Position numbers and translations under genes: made by a program | Part shown: positions 1 to 10,048 of the stretch, piece after piece | Numbering within the stretch: position 1 is the first letter of the stretch | Layout of the letters: every line of letters starts with the position of its first letter | NCBI GenBank assembly: GCA_964592475.1 | Contig: CAZQEZ010000023.1 | Location: 1-39,064 of the forward strand | Length of the DNA: 39,064 nucleotides | Direction of reading: 5' to 3' | DNA from: CAZQEZ01 sp964592475 | GTDB lineage: Bacteria; Bacteroidota; Bacteroidia; Cytophagales; Cyclobacteriaceae | Notes under the pieces: model-generated | What the model was told of the DNA's origin: nothing | The model's database searches: none | Seen by the model: the letters and a program-made list of their open reading frames with translations, nothing else

Positions 1-3000
1 AACTCGGCCATAGATGGTGGTGCCGGTTTCACCATTACCTGGTACAGCGATGCGGGATTGACTGCTGCCATTGCTAGTCCGACTAACTATACAGTAACTG
101 ATGCAACACCAGTGTATGCCGAAGTATCGAATGGTAGTTGTACCAATGCTGCTACTGTAACTTATACAGTTAATTCTTCACCTGTTGCCAACGATCAAAC
201 CCCAATTGTGTGTAGTGATGCCGTTGGTGGTAATACCGCCACGATAGATTTGACTACTTTAAATGTTGCCATAGACGGTGGTGCAGGAAATACTATTACC
301 TGGTATCAAGATTTAGCATTGACAACTCCTGTTGCTGATCCTGCAAATCATGTAGTAACTGACGCGGTACCTGTATATGCCGAAGTAGATGATGGTAATT
401 GTACTAATATAGCGACTGTAACTTATACTGTTACTCCATCACCTGATGCTATCATTACTGCTGGCGGACCCGCCAATTTCTGTGATGGCGATGATGTAGC
501 ATTAACAGCCAATGCCGGTGCTGGATATACTTATCAATGGCAATTGAATGGTACTGATATACCTGGTGAAACTAATATTAATTATACAGCAACCGCATCA
601 GGCGATTATACAGTGATCGTAACGGATGGTATTTGTAGTACTACTTCAGCGGCAACAAACGTGAATGTAACACCGGCGCCTACCGTATTTAATATTACGG
701 GCGGTGGTTCTTTTTGTCAGGGAAGTTCTGGCGTAGAAGTAAGGTTGGATGGTTCTGAAATTGGAGTTAATTATCAATTGTATCTGGATGGTATCGCTTT
801 AACCGGCACTAATGATATTGTATCAGGTACAGGAAATATCATCAGTTTTGGAGACAGAACTGCCAATGGTACTTACACGGTAGTTGCTATCAATACAGTT
901 TCTTCTTGTACTGCCAATATGAATGGCAGTGTAGATGTAATAGAAGAATTGCCTCCGGCAGCACCTGCCAATCCGGTTGATAATCAATATTGTGAAGGCG
1001 CGTCACCTGCCGCCATTTCAGTGGACGATCCGGGAGCAGGATTTACCATCAATTGGTATGATCAGGCCACTGGAGGAGCATTAGTGGGCACTGGTGCATC
1101 TTTTACTCCCACTGCTGCAGGATCTTATTATGCCGAATTGGTAAATGATGGCACAGGATGTAACAGTACTACTCGCACAGAAGCAACTTTAACTGAAAAC
1201 CTCAGACCGGCTACCTTAACTATTGCCGGAAACGCTTCTCCGGATTGCGGGACTACCGAAATATACAGCGTAACTGATAATGTTGGTTCTACTTATAACT
1301 GGACGGTGCCTTCTGGTAGTTCTATTGTTAATGGCCAGGGAACAAATAGTATCGAAGTTTCTCTAGGTAATTTTAATGGCTCGGTTACTGTAATTGAAAC
1401 TGACGTTAATGGTTGTGATGGCGATCTTGCTTTGCTTGATCTGACTTTATCATGTACGCTAACGGCCGGCTTTACTGTTTCTACGGATCAAATCTGTAGT
1501 GGAGAAGATATTACTTTTACTGATATATCTTCAGGAACCACTGTAAATACAACCTACGATTGGGATTTTGATGGTGTAGATTCAAGAACCGGAGAAGGAC
1601 CTCATACCCTAAATTTTACTAATACTGGAACAGAGCAAGATACAATTATTGTCACTTTAACCATTGATGACACATCATTAGGAGCTAATTCAAGTTATAT
1701 TGATACCGTATATGTTAATCCTTTACCTGCTCAACCGGTAATCTCAGGGCCCACAACTGCTTGCATGGATCAGGTTACTGTTTCATTTACAGCTTCTCCA
1801 GCTAGTGGTAATTGGCTAGGTGTTGGAGTAGATGCTTCAGGTACGCTGGATTTAGCCACAGCGGGTGTGGGAACAACAGACGTTATTTATAGTGTAAGCA
1901 ACTCCTATAGTTGTGCAAATACAGATATTATTAGTATCGAGATTTATAACAATAAGGACATTACCTTAAATTTGCTGAATACTAATGGACAGCCTGGTGA
2001 TATTATTGAAGTGCCAATTACGGTACAAGGTTTTGTGGATATAATAACCTCTCAATTCACAATTGAATGGGATCCGGCGCAGGTCGATTACGTAGGTACC
2101 GCTCAATATGGTTTTGCCAATATGAATGCCAGTCATTTTGGCGAGGCATTAACTTCTACCGGAAAGTTGACATTCTCCTGGGACACTTTAAACGCGGCTA
2201 GTTTGTCTGATGATGCTGTTCTATTTGCAATTCAATTACAAATAAATGGACAGGCTTGTAGTAATTCAGCTATTGATTTTAGCAACGATCCTACTTTAAT
2301 AGAAGTTGGTGATGCTAATTTCTGTACAACCAATGTCACTATTAATAGCGGAACAGTCAATGTATTGAGCAGTGATGGTACTAATACCTCGGCAGAGCCT
2401 ATGCCAGACCCGGTAAATCCGGTTTGTACAGGTGATCCATCGCCAGTACTTAATGCAACAGGTACCGGAACTGGAACAATTAACTGGTATAATGATTTAG
2501 CCAAGTCAACTTTATTGACAACCGGATCCTCTTATGCAACCACCATAGACACTTCATTGCCAGGCACATTTACTTTTTATGTTGCTCAGCAAGAAGGTTT
2601 ATGTCCCGAAAGCGCAGGCGTACCTGTAGATGTGGAGGTAGCAGATGACTTCACGCCATCAGTTACAGTTTCGGCAACACCCGACCCATCTTGTGCCAAC
2701 ACTACATTAACTTTTGAAGCTACTCCAATCAATGGCGGATCTTCACCTACTTATCGCTGGTTTTTAGATAATGTGGAATTGAGTGGAGTGACCGCAGCCA
2801 TATTTACGACCGATACATTAACTGTGGATCACACCGTGAAAGCAGAATTGACCTCTTCTATTTCATGTGTAACCTTAAATCCGGTAGAGTCTGCTGAAGT
2901 TACCGTAAATGTAAGCAGTAGCCTAACTGCTTCTGTCGCAATTGATGGTCCGGCTAGTTTTTGCCAAAATGAAAATGTATTATACACTGCCCTGCCAACT

Positions 3001-6000
3001 AATGGTGGTGGTGCTCCTACTTACGAGTGGTTTGTAAATAGTGTTTCTGTAGGTACTGGCGATACTTATGCCACTAATACTTTAGCAGATGGCGACGTGA
3101 TAGAATTGAATATGGCTTCCAGTCTTAGCTGTGCCAGCCCTTCCGTGGCTACGGCTCCGGCTCTTACAGTTTCGGTTACCAATTCTGTTGATCCGGCAGT
3201 AACCTTAGCAGTAGATCACAATCCGATATGCGCTGGTGACGACGTTACATTCACGGCCACTCCGGAAAATGGCGGTGCAAATCCAACCTATACCTGGTTT
3301 TTGAATAATACTGAAGTAACTGGAGTTACAGGAAGTATTTATACCAATAATACTTTTGTTGATGGAGATGACGTAAGAGTAAGACTAAATGTAGATCCTA
3401 CTTTTGCTTGTGCCAGTAGTGCAACGGTAGAGTCTTCTACAATTACCTTAAGTGCACCAGGTACAATTACGCCATCTGTTACCATTGCCGGGCCTACTGA
3501 ACCCTGTCCGGGAAGAGATGCCGCTTATACCATTTCCTCTGAAAGTGGCGTAGGAACTTCGCCTTCTTATCAGTGGTTTCTGAATGGCTCACCGGTAGCC
3601 ACAGGGGCTACTTATGTTACCAGTAGTTTAGCGGCTAATTCTACCAATGATATATACCTGGAAGTAACAGCCGGAGGCTTAGGATCCAGTTGCGTTTCAC
3701 CTAATCCGGATAATTCTAATAATATTACCGTCAATGTGAGAGATGTTAATGATGCTGCCTGCTTATACGATTGCCCAATCGTGGCTTTGGCAGGCACCAA
3801 AGGGTCTTCTTGTTCTGGTATTGCTGATGGTACTATTCAATTGTTCATTCAAGATGGCTCTGGCGATTATCGTTATAGATTAAATGGTGGTGCCTGGATT
3901 GATTTCAGCAGACCTGTTTATACGTATGTATTCATTCATCAAATACAAAATGTGACTGATGGCGTTTATACTATTGAAATTGAGGATAGAAGTCCTGCTT
4001 TCCCAAGCTGTGAAACACAGGTGGTAGAAGCAACAGTAAGTACAGATTTCAATTTCAACGATGATCCGGTGATTATAAATCCAACTTGTGCCGGTGGTGA
4101 TGGTAGCATTAGCTTTGAACTAGCAGGTGGAGTAGCTCCATATGATATTCTGGTGAATGACAGTGGCGGCAACAACGTGTTTTCCGAAACAGGAAACACT
4201 ACCGGATCAGTTTTAATTGAAAATTTAGACGCTGACGTATACGAGGTGATTGTTACCGATGCTAATGCCTGCTCATTTACCGAGGCTATTACCTTGGCAG
4301 CTCCTACAGGATGTGGTAATACTTGTGCTTTCACGGTAAGTTATGAATCTACTCCTGAAACATGTAACAGTTCCATTACACCTGATGGAACCATTACTTT
4401 TACGGTAAATGATGGGATAGGACCTTATGAATTTCTTCTGATGAATATCGACTACTCCGATACACTCAGCCGACAGTCAGATCCATACTTCCCAGATTAT
4501 GCTGCCGGTGAATATAAATTTGCTGTAATTGATCATGGAGAGGGGTGTACTTACAATTCAGGAGAAGCTACCATAGAATATCGGGCAAGTTCAATTGATG
4601 TGGTAGCCGCAAATTTTGTAAATGCTAGTTGCAATGGTGAACCTTCTGGTGGTGCTACCTTTACGGTTACCGGTGGTGGTAATCCTTATTACTTCTCGTA
4701 TGATGACGGTAATACCTGGACAGAATTTACCTCCGGAAACGCGGTTACTGGTTTGCCTGCAGATGATAGTGGGCCCTACAATGTTTTAGTAGGTAATACA
4801 ATAGATGATGATTGTCCGGCCATAGTTGAAGTAGATATTGCGAATCAATTTTCAGAAATTGATATTGCCTATGAAGTTTTTGATGCAACTTGTAATGATG
4901 ATGATGGTATAATTAATTTAACTAACGTTACCGGCGGTTTAACACCTTATGAGTATTCCTATCAATCAAACGATTGGGCCGAATATGATCCTGGCAGTCC
5001 TCCTTCTTTTACAGGACTACAAAAGGGCGATCATTTTATTAATATTAGAGATGCCGTAGGTTGTGAAACTACTCATACAATTTTCGTTAGTTCTCCCGGA
5101 CTGGTAAGGTTACAAGAACTTGACTTAGATGGTAATACATTGATTATTGACGATCCATCTTGTGATAGCAACGGAGCCAATGGAGCAGTTACGTTCAGAA
5201 TTGATCTGCTTAATTCTCCGGCGCCGCCTTTCCGATTTGGCATAGCTCTCAGTAATGAACCTCAAGATAATGTTACACTGTATAATGCAGCAGTCAATCG
5301 GTTAATAAAGATCGACACCTTATCTCAAGGAAGCTATTACTTGTTGCTTAGTTCTGAAACTGGCTGTCCTAATCGGGTAGATTTTACTATCAACGGAGGG
5401 CCTAAGCCTGTTAACTTTGATTTGTTGGAAGTAAATAATGTAGCTTGTAAAGGGGAATCAGGTGGACTGGTATTGGGTAATATTACGGGTGATTATACTA
5501 AAGATTTTTTTATGCAAATAAAAGAGCGTGGTTCCACTACAATTTTACATAGCTATACCATTTCTAATATTAATAATTTCTATGAATTAGAATATCCAAT
5601 AGATCCTTTAGCCAATCCACTTGATCCTGATTCTTACACGATAGAACTGGTGCAAACGCAAGATATCTGTCCTGGTATTCAGTTAAGTTCACCAGTGCGG
5701 GAGTTTACCATCAGAGAACCCTTTGATGATTTAGATGCCAAGGTAATAGCTAGTACAGAATCTTATCCGAATATAGCTAGTGGTAAAATAAAAATTGAAA
5801 TTCAACCAAGTGGAATGGATCCATATGAGGCTCGCATAGAAAGTATTCAATCGGTTTTCGTAGATCAGGACACTATTTTTAGAGATTGGAAAATTGTAGA
5901 GCGTGATCCAAATAATGTGAACCGTTATACACACACGTTTGAAGATTTATTTGCCGGTACTTATTTAATAGAAGTAAGAGATACCAGTGGCTGCTATATT

Positions 6001-6285
6001 TCTCTTGAAGCTGAAATCGATTACGATAGAAGCATATTTATACCTAATGTGTTTACACCAAACAATGATAATAGAAATGATGTGTTCTACATTAGAAACT
6101 TACCAGAAACAGGAGCTCAATTAGTAGTGACTAATCGATGGGGCAACATAGTTTATGAAAATGACAACTATGATAATTCCTGGAACGGTGGAAGTGAATC
6201 AGCAGGTATTTACTTCTATCGATTGAAGATTGATGATCAAATGTTCTCAGGATGGGTAGAAATATGGAGAGGCCAGATAGAATAA
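1..6285 (+). CDS. Giant secreted adhesin-like protein with T9SS type B sorting domain (5' partial)
   Basis: The frame is open from base 1, so the gene begins upstream of the window; 2094 codons are visible. It is a chain of extracellular modules. An 87-residue repeat (period about 261 nt, compare bases 7 and 268) is cut by the window start. Ig-like domains follow to about 1450, then a PKD-type domain (about 1465-1700, with the WDFDG motif). A cohesin-like domain lies at about 1951-2370 (sequence around QFTIEWDPAQVDYVG). Four related repeats of about 90 residues follow (about 2650-3740, with motifs such as PTYRWFLDN and PTYEWFVN), then SprB-like repeats (about 3770-5420, with motifs such as GGVAPYDILV). 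The last 84 codons (6031-6282) begin SIFIPNVFTPNNDN and contain NRWGNIVYEN and SAGIYFYRL. These are hallmarks of the gliding motility-associated (CHU_C, TIGR04131) domain, which directs export through the type IX system and surface attachment. Cysteines are frequent and spaced one or two per module. The ligand cannot be told from sequence. Confidence 0.9.
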   Translation, partial: NSAIDGGAGFTITWYSDAGLTAAIASPTNYTVTDATPVYAEVSNGSCTNAATVTYTVNSSPVANDQTPIVCSDAVGGNTATIDLTTLNVAIDGGAGNTITWYQDLALTTPVADPANHVVTDAVPVYAEVDDGNCTNIATVTYTVTPSPDAIITAGGPANFCDGDDVALTANAGAGYTYQWQLNGTDIPGETNINYTATASGDYTVIVTDGICSTTSAATNVNVTPAPTVFNITGGGSFCQGSSGVEVRLDGSEIGVNYQLYLDGIALTGTNDIVSGTGNIISFGDRTANGTYTVVAINTVSSCTANMNGSVDVIEELPPAAPANPVDNQYCEGASPAAISVDDPGAGFTINWYDQATGGALVGTGASFTPTAAGSYYAELVNDGTGCNSTTRTEATLTENLRPATLTIAGNASPDCGTTEIYSVTDNVGSTYNWTVPSGSSIVNGQGTNSIEVSLGNFNGSVTVIETDVNGCDGDLALLDLTLSCTLTAGFTVSTDQICSGEDITFTDISSGTTVNTTYDWDFDGVDSRTGEGPHTLNFTNTGTEQDTIIVTLTIDDTSLGANSSYIDTVYVNPLPAQPVISGPTTACMDQVTVSFTASPASGNWLGVGVDASGTLDLATAGVGTTDVIYSVSNSYSCANTDIISIEIYNNKDITLNLLNTNGQPGDIIEVPITVQGFVDIITSQFTIEWDPAQVDYVGTAQYGFANMNASHFGEALTSTGKLTFSWDTLNAASLSDDAVLFAIQLQINGQACSNSAIDFSNDPTLIEVGDANFCTTNVTINSGTVNVLSSDGTNTSAEPMPDPVNPVCTGDPSPVLNATGTGTGTINWYNDLAKSTLLTTGSSYATTIDTSLPGTFTFYVAQQEGLCPESAGVPVDVEVADDFTPSVTVSATPDPSCANTTLTFEATPINGGSSPTYRWFLDNVELSGVTAAIFTTDTLTVDHTVKAELTSSISCVTLNPVESAEVTVNVSSSLTASVAIDGPASFCQNENVLYTALPTNGGGAPTYEWFVNSVSVGTGDTYATNTLADGDVIELNMASSLSCASPSVATAPALTVSVTNSVDPAVTLAVDHNPICAGDDVTFTATPENGGANPTYTWFLNNTEVTGVTGSIYTNNTFVDGDDVRVRLNVDPTFACASSATVESSTITLSAPGTITPSVTIAGPTEPCPGRDAAYTISSESGVGTSPSYQWFLNGSPVATGATYVTSSLAANSTNDIYLEVTAGGLGSSCVSPNPDNSNNITVNVRDVNDAACLYDCPIVALAGTKGSSCSGIADGTIQLFIQDGSGDYRYRLNGGAWIDFSRPVYTYVFIHQIQNVTDGVYTIEIEDRSPAFPSCETQVVEATVSTDFNFNDDPVIINPTCAGGDGSISFELAGGVAPYDILVNDSGGNNVFSETGNTTGSVLIENLDADVYEVIVTDANACSFTEAITLAAPTGCGNTCAFTVSYESTPETCNSSITPDGTITFTVNDGIGPYEFLLMNIDYSDTLSRQSDPYFPDYAAGEYKFAVIDHGEGCTYNSGEATIEYRASSIDVVAANFVNASCNGEPSGGATFTVTGGGNPYYFSYDDGNTWTEFTSGNAVTGLPADDSGPYNVLVGNTIDDDCPAIVEVDIANQFSEIDIAYEVFDATCNDDDGIINLTNVTGGLTPYEYSYQSNDWAEYDPGSPPSFTGLQKGDHFINIRDAVGCETTHTIFVSSPGLVRLQELDLDGNTLIIDDPSCDSNGANGAVTFRIDLLNSPAPPFRFGIALSNEPQDNVTLYNAAVNRLIKIDTLSQGSYYLLLSSETGCPNRVDFTINGGPKPVNFDLLEVNNVACKGESGGLVLGNITGDYTKDFFMQIKERGSTTILHSYTISNINNFYELEYPIDPLANPLDPDSYTIELVQTQDICPGIQLSSPVREFTIREPFDDLDAKVIASTESYPNIASGKIKIEIQPSGMDPYEARIESIQSVFVDQDTIFRDWKIVERDPNNVNRYTHTFEDLFAGTYLIEVRDTSGCYISLEAEIDYDRSIFIPNVFTPNNDNRNDVFYIRNLPETGAQLVVTNRWGNIVYENDNYDNSWNGGSESAGIYFYRLKIDDQMFSGWVEIWRGQIE

Positions 6286-6325
6286 ATGTGGATAATCTAT
6301 AAATAAATTGGCAAACCATAGAATT

Positions 6326-6371
6326 AGTGAGCTGGTGATGTAATAGTAATAAATTACGTTACCAGCTCACT
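6326..6371 (+). terminator. Long hairpin after the adhesin gene
   Basis: Two 19-nt arms (6326-6344 and 6353-6371) pair with an 8-nt loop. Two positions are G-U wobbles if read as plus-strand RNA. The hairpin starts 41 nt after the adhesin stop codon and is followed by an AT-rich stretch with only short T runs. It probably ends or stabilises the 3' end of the adhesin transcript. Confidence 0.65.
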
Positions 6372-6697
6372 ATTTTATCCACCTATAATTACCTGTAATT
6401 TATTTTCTTTGCCAAAAGTCAACCACACAAAGAATAGATTGCTTTTCCAATTTTTAATCTTTCTAAGAATTATAGATAACCTTCTTAAGCTAATGGAATG
6501 GCACCTAAGCCGTTCTATATCTAAGCCTGCACGCTAAAAAATACAAATATTTGATAATCATTTACTTGCAGGAGTCAACTGTTAAATATTTTTGTCAGGT
6601 TGGGATATGCCAATGCTGAAAGTTTTTTTGGGGAAGATGAGTGATAAGGTAATTGTAAAAATGTAAAACGAGAGGCCTGAAGCATGCTGAAATTTAA

Positions 6698-6739
6698 ATT
6701 TGAAGAAGTGATAAATAATTAATTACCACTTCTTCAAAT
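6698..6739 (-). terminator. Hairpin terminator of the DUF2723 gene
   Basis: A perfect 13-bp inverted repeat (6698-6710 with 6727-6739) encloses a 16-nt AT-rich loop. It lies 18 nt past the minus-strand stop codon at 6758. On the minus strand the stem is followed by TTAAATTT, so the T tract is imperfect. Confidence 0.55.
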
Positions 6740-6757
6740 CTATAATTTATTTAGCTG

Positions 6758-9730
6758 TTATCTCCTCAAATCCATGTATTGAATTTGCTCGCGATATTTT
6801 TGTAAAGCTTTACTGTATTTTTGAGCCAGCTCATTTTGACCATATTGATTAATCGTTTGGGAAATGCCTATCAATATTGCCCATTGCCTTTGTATCGAGT
6901 AAAAGTCATTTAACTTATTATCAACAAAGTATTGTAGCATTTCAATAGCTCTATCTCCAAGTAGTTCAGCTATTTCTACTGCCTTTTCTGTTTCATTTAC
7001 TCTAAAAAGTATATCTACCGTTTGCGCCGTAGTATAATCAAAAGGAACTCCATCATCGGGCATCAGATTGAGATTTGCTAAAACAGCTTCTCTCGCTTTA
7101 TCAGTATTACCTTCTCTCAATAGTGCCTCACTTAGTGTATTAAAGCTTGCTCTATGGTTAAGCACGAAGTTTCGATAATCTTCATTGTAATATACCCGCG
7201 GATTGTTAAGTTCGCGCCAGAAGAAATTTTCTGTCATATTGGTAAACATTTTTTCCGTATCTACAAATTCCACTTCACGATTAGGGCTTTTTACCGGTAA
7301 TAGTCGATAAGCCGTACCTTCTTGCACCACGTAAGGGTTTACATCAATACCAATACCTTGTAAGGACGTATTATTGAAATAAATTGGTCGTTCCCAATTA
7401 TTGGTATTGATGATATCGAGTAGCATAAGCGTATTCTTTTCAATACCATTTCTTTTCAACTTAAAGTCCATCCTGTTCACGATAAATTTCTGCTTATTTT
7501 CCGGTACCAAGTCGCGTGATTTTACCTCGGAAGTATCTACTTTCAAATATAAAGTTTTGGAAGGAACTATGTTGTAACTGCCAAATTCAGAAGAGATTCT
7601 TAAATCCTCTTCATTTTTTTTAATTAAATTTAAGTAGGTATTTAAAGGTATAGCGCCCTTTATATTAGGAAATTCTCGATACACCACGTAATCATTAGGG
7701 CCACCCTGTCGATAGGCTTCTTCAGAAAATGAAATGGGTAATGGTTCTGATTTGTTTACCTGTCTAGTCATTTGCTCAATGTACCAGTCGGTATTGAAGT
7801 AACTTAAAACAATTACCCTTACATCTGTTCTAAATCCTTCTACCTCTTGTACGTACCAGAGGGGGAAGGTATCATTATCTCCACCGGTAAATAGAATTGC
7901 ATTTGGCGCACAAGATGCCAAAAAGTTTTTGGCAGAATCTACCGAAAAATAGCGATTGGATCTATCATGATCATCCCAGCCCTCGGCTGCCATTACTGTA
8001 GGTACCGCAAGAGAAATTACTATTGCCAGGGATGCCGCGGCAACTTTATTGGCAATAAATTTATGGAATAACTGGCTAAGCGCAAGCATGCCAAAGCCAA
8101 TCCAGATGGCAAATACATAGTAAGAACCTGCATAAATATAATCGCGCTCCCGGGGCTCTCTGGGAGGCGAATTTAAATAAAGTACCAAGGCAATACCCGT
8201 GAGGAAAAATAAAAGTGCTACTGCTGCAAAACTCTTTTGATCTTTTTGGTAATGATAAAACAGACCAACCAGGCCAAGTATGAGTGGCAGCATCCAATAG
8301 TTGTTGCGCGCCTTATTTTCTTTTAATTGTTGCGGTACTTCTTTAAAAGCATCCACCGGGGTAAGTACTCCAGCATCCTGGATATCAGATTCACGGCCGG
8401 CAAAGTTCCAGAGAAAATAGCGCATATACATGTGACCTATCTGATAGCGAATCATATAACTTATATTATCCGCGAAAGAAGGAATTTCGCCCGGTTTAAG
8501 GTCCATATAATCCCTATAAATTTCAGTGTGCTGAGGACTATTGCTCCAAGCCCTTGGCAAAATGGTCTTTTGCGAAGGGTCAAATTCGTAGTTCATTTGA
8601 TAATCTGATATCAGGTATTTATCTTCTCCTTTTCTGTAAATAGGCGCACCTTTCTTTTGATCCACTACCTCAGCTGTAAAATATTGGCCATACAATAAAG
8701 GCCGGCTACCATACTGTTCCCTTTTCAAATAGGATACAACACTGATAATATTTTCCGGGTTGTTTTCATCAATCGGAGGATTGAAATTGGAGCGAATAAC
8801 GATGGTAGCATACGATCCATAACCGATGAGAATAAAAACGAGCCCTAGCATGGCCAGGTTTAGATACTCACTACCTACTTTTTGGGAGTATATCGTTCCG
8901 TAAACAACTGCTCCAATAAATATCAAAGCAAAAAATATGATGCCCGATCCAAAGGGTAGTCCAAAAGTATTGACAAACAAAATCTCAAAATATCCGGCGA
9001 TGGATGGCAATCCCGGAATTATAATGTAGTTGATAACTAATAATATAAAACCACTGATAAAAAAAGTGGCAATTATACCCCATTTATTCGTTTTAGGAAA
9101 TTTCTTGAAATAATAAATCAAGCCCAAAGCAGGAATTGTAACTAAATTGAGCAAGTGTACTCCAATGGAAAGTCCCATCATATAGGCAATTAATATGATC
9201 CAGCGATTGGCCAATTTTTCATCTTCAATGGTTTCCCATTTCAAGATAGCCCAAAATACAAAAGCCGTAAAAAAAGATGACATACCGTACACTTCGGCTT
9301 CAGTTGCAGAAAACCAAAATGAATCGGAAAAAGTGTAAGCCAAAGCAGCCACGGCACCAGCACCCATTATGCTTACAGTTTGCCATAGTTGCTCTTCACC
9401 TTTTTTAATTTTCATCAATTTTCTGGCCAATAAGGTAGTAGTCCAGAATAAAAACAAAATGGTAAAGGCACTGGAAACCACACTTACCATGTTTATCCAA
9501 AAGGCTACCTGTTCTGTATCGCCTCCTGCCAGAAAACTGAACAATCTGCCAACCATTAAAAAGAAAGGAGCACCCGGGGGATGTGGTACTTCTAATTTGT
9601 AAGAAACAGCAATGAACTCTCCACAGTCCCAAAAACTAGCAGTTTCTTCTACAGTTAGTACATACACTACCAGAGCAACTAAAAAAAGTGCCCAACCGAT
9701 AATGTCATTTAATCTTTTGTAATTATACAT
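6758..9730 (-). CDS. DUF2723 family membrane protein (GT117-like glycosyltransferase)
   Basis: A 990-residue polytopic inner-membrane protein. The N-terminus carries a transmembrane helix (about 11-27) and then the family signature: WDCGEF at 34-39 and HPPGAP at 50-55. Acidic residues in that first loop resemble the catalytic loop of the GT-C fold shared with PMT/ArnT-type transferases. About a dozen hydrophobic helices run to roughly residue 580. A large soluble domain follows, containing GGDNDTFPLWY, and the last 140 residues look like TPR-type helical pairs. DUF2723 proteins of about 1000 residues are common in Bacteroidota and are annotated as family 117 glycosyltransferases, with a suspected role in protein or envelope glycosylation using lipid-linked sugars. 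Donor and acceptor are unknown here. The gene stands alone. The ATG at 9730 begins MYNYKRLND, as expected for a short cytoplasmic lead. Confidence 0.88.
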   Translation of the reverse strand: MYNYKRLNDIIGWALFLVALVVYVLTVEETASFWDCGEFIAVSYKLEVPHPPGAPFFLMVGRLFSFLAGGDTEQVAFWINMVSVVSSAFTILFLFWTTTLLARKLMKIKKGEEQLWQTVSIMGAGAVAALAYTFSDSFWFSATEAEVYGMSSFFTAFVFWAILKWETIEDEKLANRWIILIAYMMGLSIGVHLLNLVTIPALGLIYYFKKFPKTNKWGIIATFFISGFILLVINYIIIPGLPSIAGYFEILFVNTFGLPFGSGIIFFALIFIGAVVYGTIYSQKVGSEYLNLAMLGLVFILIGYGSYATIVIRSNFNPPIDENNPENIISVVSYLKREQYGSRPLLYGQYFTAEVVDQKKGAPIYRKGEDKYLISDYQMNYEFDPSQKTILPRAWSNSPQHTEIYRDYMDLKPGEIPSFADNISYMIRYQIGHMYMRYFLWNFAGRESDIQDAGVLTPVDAFKEVPQQLKENKARNNYWMLPLILGLVGLFYHYQKDQKSFAAVALLFFLTGIALVLYLNSPPREPRERDYIYAGSYYVFAIWIGFGMLALSQLFHKFIANKVAAASLAIVISLAVPTVMAAEGWDDHDRSNRYFSVDSAKNFLASCAPNAILFTGGDNDTFPLWYVQEVEGFRTDVRVIVLSYFNTDWYIEQMTRQVNKSEPLPISFSEEAYRQGGPNDYVVYREFPNIKGAIPLNTYLNLIKKNEEDLRISSEFGSYNIVPSKTLYLKVDTSEVKSRDLVPENKQKFIVNRMDFKLKRNGIEKNTLMLLDIINTNNWERPIYFNNTSLQGIGIDVNPYVVQEGTAYRLLPVKSPNREVEFVDTEKMFTNMTENFFWRELNNPRVYYNEDYRNFVLNHRASFNTLSEALLREGNTDKAREAVLANLNLMPDDGVPFDYTTAQTVDILFRVNETEKAVEIAELLGDRAIEMLQYFVDNKLNDFYSIQRQWAILIGISQTINQYGQNELAQKYSKALQKYREQIQYMDLRR

Positions 9731-10048
9731 TTTTCTTGGTTTTATAAATCAAATGGCGAAATTAGCAATAATTTTTACTTTGACCGACAAAATTAAAGTA
9801 TTTGCGATCTAAGTTAGTAATTATGTTTTGAAGCTTACGCAATATTAATTAATTGATAACGCTATTTAATAATTTTTAACAAAATTTATAAACATTGACA
9901 TCAAATTTTACAGGCTGCTTGTTTATGGTATACTTATTGATCAGGGTATTTGCTTTTATTAATAGAAAATCAGTATTGAATAAATAAGCCTTGCGAAAAA
10001 ATTAAGCCCGTTTATTTTCGTTCTAGATAATGTATGAATGATAATTGT
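9731..10048. other. Divergent intergenic region
   Basis: This AT-rich spacer separates the DUF2723 gene from the TPR gene. It contains the minus-strand -7 candidate at 9788-9795. On the plus strand there is only a one-mismatch element (TATTTTCG near 10012). No hairpin, RNA or open frame stands out. Confidence 0.5.
9788..9795 (-). promoter_or_regulatory. Candidate -7 element for the DUF2723 gene
   Basis: TAATTTTG on the minus strand fits the Bacteroidota -7 consensus TAnnTTTG and lies 57 nt before the start codon. No clear TTG at -33 was seen. Confidence 0.35.

Larger units (their letters stand above)
6286..6757. other. Convergent intergenic region
   Basis: This spacer lies between two converging genes. 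It holds the hairpin at 6326-6371 on the adhesin side and a second hairpin at 6698-6739 on the DUF2723 side. The 325 bases between them hold only very short open frames (for example a 19-codon frame from 6607) and no recognisable RNA or repeat. Confidence 0.6.

Noticed and set aside
3966..4334. Long minus-strand open frames inside the adhesin gene
   Set aside because: They are antisense shadows of a repetitive, low-stop coding region and resemble no protein family.
6607..6666. 19-codon open frame in the convergent spacer
   Set aside because: Too short, with no promoter, ribosome binding site, lipobox or other support.
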